A stretch of DNA of 64,000 nucleotides, from the NCBI GenBank assembly GCA_913062575.1, contig CAJXVT010000002.1:1-64000 (forward strand), written 5' to 3'. The notes beneath the pieces were generated by a model. It was given only the letters and a program-made list of their open reading frames with translations, was not told the origin of the DNA and did not search any database. The stretch's first letter is position 1. Each line of letters starts with the position of its first letter. The translations under genes were made by a program, and so were the position numbers. This document shows positions 59,798 through 64,000 of the stretch, in pieces. This stretch comes from an uncultured Flavobacteriaceae bacterium (GTDB lineage: Bacteria; Bacteroidota; Bacteroidia; Flavobacteriales; Flavobacteriaceae).

Positions 59798-61422
59798 TAT
59801 TCTTCATTTTTATTAAAGTCTTCAACTGCTTTTTCAATAACCAGATCAATTCTTTTCTGATCAATATTGTATTTCATATCTAAGCCCTTCTTTTCTGGAA
59901 AATTCTCGATCATTAATGTAGAAGATGGGAATGCGAAATCTACTCCTAAGGCTTTTGCTAATTTAACAATTGCCATATGCAATCTATGTTTAGATGATTG
60001 TTCTGTTCCCCATTCTAGTGATTTAAAATACACATTGACCATAATTAATAAGGCAGAATCTCCAAAGCCAGAAAACTCGACATTATAAGATTCTGTTCGT
60101 GTTTGAGGATGTGCAATAATTATCTCTCGCAACCCTTTTACAAAAGCCTCAATCAATTCTGGCGGTGTATCATAACGCAAACCAAGGTTTGTTTTGTACC
60201 TTCTGTATAAACGCAATCCTTTATTATTAATCACTAATTCTGATAACTTGCTATTCGGGATTTGATAAATAGAAGTATCAACAGCTCTAATCCTTGAAGA
60301 CCTAAATCCAACTTCTTCAACAGAACCAACAACTTCTCCGGCTTCAATCCAATCTCCGATATGAAATGGTTTGTCTAAGAAAATCATAAATGTCCCTATC
60401 AAATTCTTTACCGTATCTTGTGATGCTAATGCAACAGCCAAACCTCCAATCGAAGCTCCTGCTATAACAGTAGTTGCGTCAAACCCAAAGAGAGTTAGCA
60501 TCTTTAATGCTCCTACAAGAATTACAATTCCTGTTAAAAAATTGTTTAAAATAGGCACTAACTGGTCATCTAATTTACCGTGTGTTTTTTCAGTAAACTC
60601 AGCATACACATGCATAATTACTTGAACCAATTTTAAAAACACATAAATCCAAAAAACAGTAGTTGAAATATCCAACCCTAAGAAAACCGCTTTATTTACT
60701 TCTAAACTAAATTGTAACGAAGGAAATATTTTAGCGATAAAACTAAAGGCTATTAATAAACTTATTGGGTGTGCTAATTTCTTTAACACATTGGCAATTG
60801 CCAATCCATCATTTTTCACAAAATAAGTATGTATCTTCTTTAAGATAAAATAAATGATACGTTTAAAAATAGCATGCAATAAGAAACTTAGAAATAATAA
60901 AATTAATACTCCAATAAATTTCCAAATTTCAATATCAAAGAGTTTTTCATGCCCGAAATTTGGTACTAACTCCTCTAGCTTTAAAACATACCAAGGAAAC
61001 ACATCATTATAAATTTTATCAAGGTTTTGAATAGTTTCTGCAGAATAATACCAATTTCCGTTTACTTTTTCAACAGAAATCAATGGCATTCTCTCTGGAA
61101 ACAACACATACTTACTTAAAGCTGTAGAGAAATTTATAGAATCTTTATAATTAGTGCTTTTAGGAATCGTTTTAAAATCTACAAACAAGCCTTTACCATC
61201 TAATATTTGTTTCAACATTATGACCGCTTTTTGCGGATCCTCAGTAGCATTTGGTAGTATAACTTTTGCTGCATTTTCTGGTTGATACGAATCTTTTTGT
61301 AAAAAATACAAGTGTGTATATACAGTTGAATTTGGACTTTTTAGATTTACTCTAATTGAATCTTGTGCTGTAACTATTGAAGAAATCAATAGAAAAAGAA
61401 GTACTAATCTTTTCATTTTCAC
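59797..61422 (-). CDS. Mechanosensitive ion channel (MscS) family protein
   Basis: GASIGGLAVALASQDTVKNLIGTFMIFLDKPFHIGDWIEAGEVVGSVEEVGFRSSRIR. Confidence 0.95.
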   Translation of the reverse strand: MKMKRLVLLFLLISSIVTAQDSIRVNLKSPNSTVYTHLYFLQKDSYQPENAAKVILPNATEDPQKAVIMLKQILDGKGLFVDFKTIPKSTNYKDSINFSTALSKYVLFPERMPLISVEKVNGNWYYSAETIQNLDKIYNDVFPWYVLKLEELVPNFGHEKLFDIEIWKFIGVLILLFLSFLLHAIFKRIIYFILKKIHTYFVKNDGLAIANVLKKLAHPISLLIAFSFIAKIFPSLQFSLEVNKAVFLGLDISTTVFWIYVFLKLVQVIMHVYAEFTEKTHGKLDDQLVPILNNFLTGIVILVGALKMLTLFGFDATTVIAGASIGGLAVALASQDTVKNLIGTFMIFLDKPFHIGDWIEAGEVVGSVEEVGFRSSRIRAVDTSIYQIPNSKLSELVINNKGLRLYRRYKTNLGLRYDTPPELIEAFVKGLREIIIAHPQTRTESYNVEFSGFGDSALLIMVNVYFKSLEWGTEQSSKHRLHMAIVKLAKALGVDFAFPSSTLMIENFPEKKGLDMKYNIDQKRIDLVIEKAVEDFNKNEE

Positions 61423-61528
61423 GAATATAAAATTTGTTAATCGAATGTTAAAAAAACAATCAAAGTTAAACCTTTTGAAAACTTCTTGGTCATAGTAGCA
61501 TAATAATTAATAATTAAATTTTTTAAAG

Positions 61529-62140
61529 ATGAAAAAAATAGCATTAGTATTAGTATTTATATTGACAGTTTCAGCTGGATTTTCGCAGCAAAGAAAAAGA
61601 ATGGTTCGTAAAACAGATAAGATGTCTACTGAACAGAGAACAACTTTAGCTGTAAAGAAATTGACTTTAGCACTAGACTTAGATCAAAGTCAGGCTAAAA
61701 AAGTTCAAAAGCTGTATTCTAAAATGGCAAAAGTTAGAATGGAAAAAGGGGCTAAAATGAAAAAAGAAGGAATGGTGAAGAGAGAAAAGATGATGAAAAT
61801 AAAAAAAGCTAGTAAAGATACTGAAGACTTCAAAAAAAGAGTAAAAAGAGCTGTTGAAAAAGGGGAGTTAAAGAAAGAAGACTTGGGAAGAATGCGAAGA
61901 AATGGAAGAGGAAACGGAAGAGATTTTGATTCAGCAAATAAAACCTTAGACATGATGATTGCTCATCAAACAGAGATGAAAAAAATCTTAACGAAAGAGC
62001 AATTTGCAACCTATAAAAAAATGCAAAAGCGTAGAGTTAAGGCTGCCAAGGGTAAACGATCTAAAATGGTTCATAAAAAAGGGAAGATGGCTAAAAGAAG
62101 TAAAATGACCAAGCACACAAAAGTAAAAAAAAGACACTAA
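61529..62140 (+). CDS. Secreted Lys/Arg/Met-rich protein (Spy/CpxP- or DUF4890-like)
   Basis: Signal peptide; LTLALDLDQSQAKKVQKLYSKMAKVRME and ILTKEQFATYKKMQKRR (LTxxQ-like); polybasic C-terminus KRSKMVHKKGKMAKRSKMTKHTKVKKRH. Confidence 0.65.
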   Translation: MKKIALVLVFILTVSAGFSQQRKRMVRKTDKMSTEQRTTLAVKKLTLALDLDQSQAKKVQKLYSKMAKVRMEKGAKMKKEGMVKREKMMKIKKASKDTEDFKKRVKRAVEKGELKKEDLGRMRRNGRGNGRDFDSANKTLDMMIAHQTEMKKILTKEQFATYKKMQKRRVKAAKGKRSKMVHKKGKMAKRSKMTKHTKVKKRH

Positions 62141-62154
62141 AGCATTAAGTGTTT

Positions 62155-62174
62155 TGATTGATTGATTGATTGAT
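62155..62174. repeat. Tetranucleotide microsatellite (TGAT)x5
   Basis: TGATTGATTGATTGATTGAT read directly. Confidence 0.9.
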
Positions 62175-62212
62175 AAAAAACCCAATGTTTGTGAGAGTTA
62201 CATTGGGTTTTT
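62175..62212. terminator. Bidirectional intrinsic terminator
   Basis: AAAAACCCAATGT-TTGTGAGAGTT-ACATTGGGTTTTT between convergent genes. Confidence 0.8.
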
Positions 62213-62728
62213 CTATTCTTTAAACCAACCAGAATATTTTACATAATTATTTGCAATTCTATCTATTTCTCCAGAAATTAATTCTTCTGAAATATCTTTT
62301 ACTTTTTTAGCTGGCACTCCAGCATAAATACTTCCACTTTCTACACGAGTATTTTTAGTAACTACGGCTCCAGCAGCAATAATTGAATTGCTTTCAATTA
62401 CACAATCATCCATAATAATACTTCCCATACCAACCAACACATTGTCATGAATTGTACAACCATGCACAATGGCATTATGACCAATAGACACATTGCTTCC
62501 TATTGTAGTTGGCGACTTTTGATATGTTGCATGAATTACAGCTCCGTCTTGAATATTTACTTTATCACCAATTTTAATAAAATGAACATCTCCTCGAATC
62601 ACTGCATTATACCAAATACTACATTCTTTTCCTAAAGAGACTTCTCCTACAATAACTGCATTTTCTGCAATAAAACAATCTTCTGGAATTTGTGGTGTAT
62701 TACCATTTACAGTTTTAATAATTTTCAT
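62213..62728 (-). CDS. Gamma carbonic anhydrase family protein (left-handed beta-helix)
   Basis: WYNAVIRGDVHFIKIGDKVNIQDGAVIHAT, IGHNAIVHGCTIHDNVLVGMGSIIMD. Confidence 0.93.
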   Translation of the reverse strand: MKIIKTVNGNTPQIPEDCFIAENAVIVGEVSLGKECSIWYNAVIRGDVHFIKIGDKVNIQDGAVIHATYQKSPTTIGSNVSIGHNAIVHGCTIHDNVLVGMGSIIMDDCVIESNSIIAAGAVVTKNTRVESGSIYAGVPAKKVKDISEELISGEIDRIANNYVKYSGWFKE

Positions 62729-62738
62729 TCAAAATGAA

Positions 62739-63599
62739 TTATTTAATTGTTAATTGTTGCCCAATACTAAGCGTATTATTAGATAACTTATTATCTTTTT
62801 TAATCTTTTGAACTGAAGTATTGAGCTTTCTAGCAATAGAGTATAATGTATCTCCTTTTTTAACGATATAAGTCGATTTTGAAATTTTCTTACTTGAAGA
62901 TGAAGCACCAACTTTTACTGATACAACTACAGGTTTCCTTTTTTGCCTTTTATACTTTTTTAAATCTTTCTTTTTCACCTTATCAAACGCATATAATTTA
63001 TATGTTTCAATAATTTTAATTAGCTTATTTGGGTATTTTTTGTCGGTAGCATAACCTGCTTTTTTTAAACCTTTTGCCCATCTTTTATAATCTGATGTTC
63101 GATATGTAAATAAAAACGCATAGCGTTTTCTTCCAGTCAAAAACTCTGAATGATCATTATACGATTGTTCTACATAATTATATTTTCTAAAACAATCATC
63201 CTTTTTATCATCATCATGATACACTCGTTGGCCTTTCCAACCTCTATGACATTTAATTCCGAAATGATTATTAGATTTAGAAGCCAAAGTACTTCTACCA
63301 TTTCCAGATTCTAAAATTCCTTGCGCCAATGTAATACTAGCCGGAATTTTATATTCATGCATTTTTATGACTGCTAATGGAGCGTATCTTTTTATATAGG
63401 TTAAAGTGTATTTATTAAGTTTTGGGTTCTTCTTTGTAAGGTTCTTAACGTGTGATTTTTGATTTACAGAAGGTAGTTTTTTTGTAGTAACCTGTTTATT
63501 TGAACTCTTCTTTCTAGAATTAACTACGTTTCTATTGGAGCCACAGCTTATGATAAAAAGACTAATAAATGCTATAAAAAAGTAGGATTTGAAGCTCAT
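62739..63599 (-). CDS. Glucosaminidase with C-terminal LysM domain
   Basis: IPASITLAQGILESGNGRSTLASKSNNHFGIKCH; LysM YIVKKGDTLYSIARKLNTSVQKIKKDNKLSNNTLSIGQQL. Confidence 0.93.
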   Translation of the reverse strand: MSFKSYFFIAFISLFIISCGSNRNVVNSRKKSSNKQVTTKKLPSVNQKSHVKNLTKKNPKLNKYTLTYIKRYAPLAVIKMHEYKIPASITLAQGILESGNGRSTLASKSNNHFGIKCHRGWKGQRVYHDDDKKDDCFRKYNYVEQSYNDHSEFLTGRKRYAFLFTYRTSDYKRWAKGLKKAGYATDKKYPNKLIKIIETYKLYAFDKVKKKDLKKYKRQKRKPVVVSVKVGASSSSKKISKSTYIVKKGDTLYSIARKLNTSVQKIKKDNKLSNNTLSIGQQLTIK

Positions 63600-64000
63600 T
63601 AAATATGTATTAATTCTTGATTTTTTTTAGTCAACTTCTGATTAAATCCTTCAATACCCTGAATTCCACCAGTATGAATCGCTAAAATGTTACTATTTTC
63701 TGAAAAATAGTTCTTTTTAATTAAATCAACAATTCCAAACAGCATTTTTCCTGTATAAATTGGATCTAGCTGAATATCCGTTTCTTTTTTGAATTGGTTT
63801 ATAAAAGAAATCAACTCAGAATTGTACTTGGCATATCCGCCAAAATGATACTCATCAATCAATTTCCAATTCTTATTTTGGTAGATAAAATGTTGAATTT
63901 CTTTTGACAAAAAATCACCCTTTAACGCGGGGAAACCTAAGATTTTTTGTCCAAAACTAGCTGAGTTTATGAGCCCAGAAATAGTTCCTCCAGTTCCAAC
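63599..64000 (-). CDS. PLP-dependent enzyme (ACC deaminase / D-cysteine desulfhydrase-like), N-terminus outside window
   Basis: Frame stays open to the window end: VGTGGTISGLINSASFGQKILGFPALKGDFLSKEIQHF...; PLP phosphate-binding GTGGT; C-terminal LAIHTGGIQGIEGFNQKL. Confidence 0.85.
   Translation of the reverse strand, partial: VGTGGTISGLINSASFGQKILGFPALKGDFLSKEIQHFIYQNKNWKLIDEYHFGGYAKYNSELISFINQFKKETDIQLDPIYTGKMLFGIVDLIKKNYFSENSNILAIHTGGIQGIEGFNQKLTKKNQELIHI

Overview
This window looks like an AT-rich Bacteroidota chromosome, probably Flavobacteriaceae. Support comes from TAnnTTTG-type -7 boxes, fused SecDF, DUF6588 and DUF5916-like proteins, and M56/TonB_C proteins. The left 2.4 kb appears to be the end of an integrated element: a tyrosine recombinase gene lies next to what looks like the displaced 3' end of a tRNA or tmRNA gene. 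The rest is mostly core genome: msrBA, GT4/GT2/2OG-oxygenase genes, ftsE, a TPR plus beta-barrel pair, peptide/amino-acid utilisation genes, a complete trp operon (trpEGDCFB-DUF3050-trpA), asnB, pyc, gyrB, mdh, fhs, secDF, hpt-adk-obg, a BlaI/M56/TPR/TonB_C-like cluster, lysS, a DUF5916-like protein, a zinc metalloprotease, dus, mscS-like, gamma-CA, glucosaminidase and a partial PLP enzyme. Signals outside the ORF track that most deserve a second look are: (1) a trp attenuator upstream of trpE, with a 14-aa leader peptide MMKQQNIWWWNSLN, mutually exclusive hairpins and a 13-bp terminator; (2) an unannotated minus-strand ~110-nt sRNA candidate at about 49915-50024, with its own promoter, three hairpins and a terminator; (3) a heme-oxygenase-fold-like DUF3050 gene coupled by TAATG overlaps on both sides between trpB and trpA; (4) a GT2 gene whose conserved N-terminus (xEKLISIIIPTYN) has ATA where ATG is expected; (5) a 51-bp terminator repeat whose three differences all preserve the stem; (6) three AACTAA..TTAGTT operators in front of a BlaI-M56(TonB_C) module. 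All calls come from reading the sequence; no database search was run.
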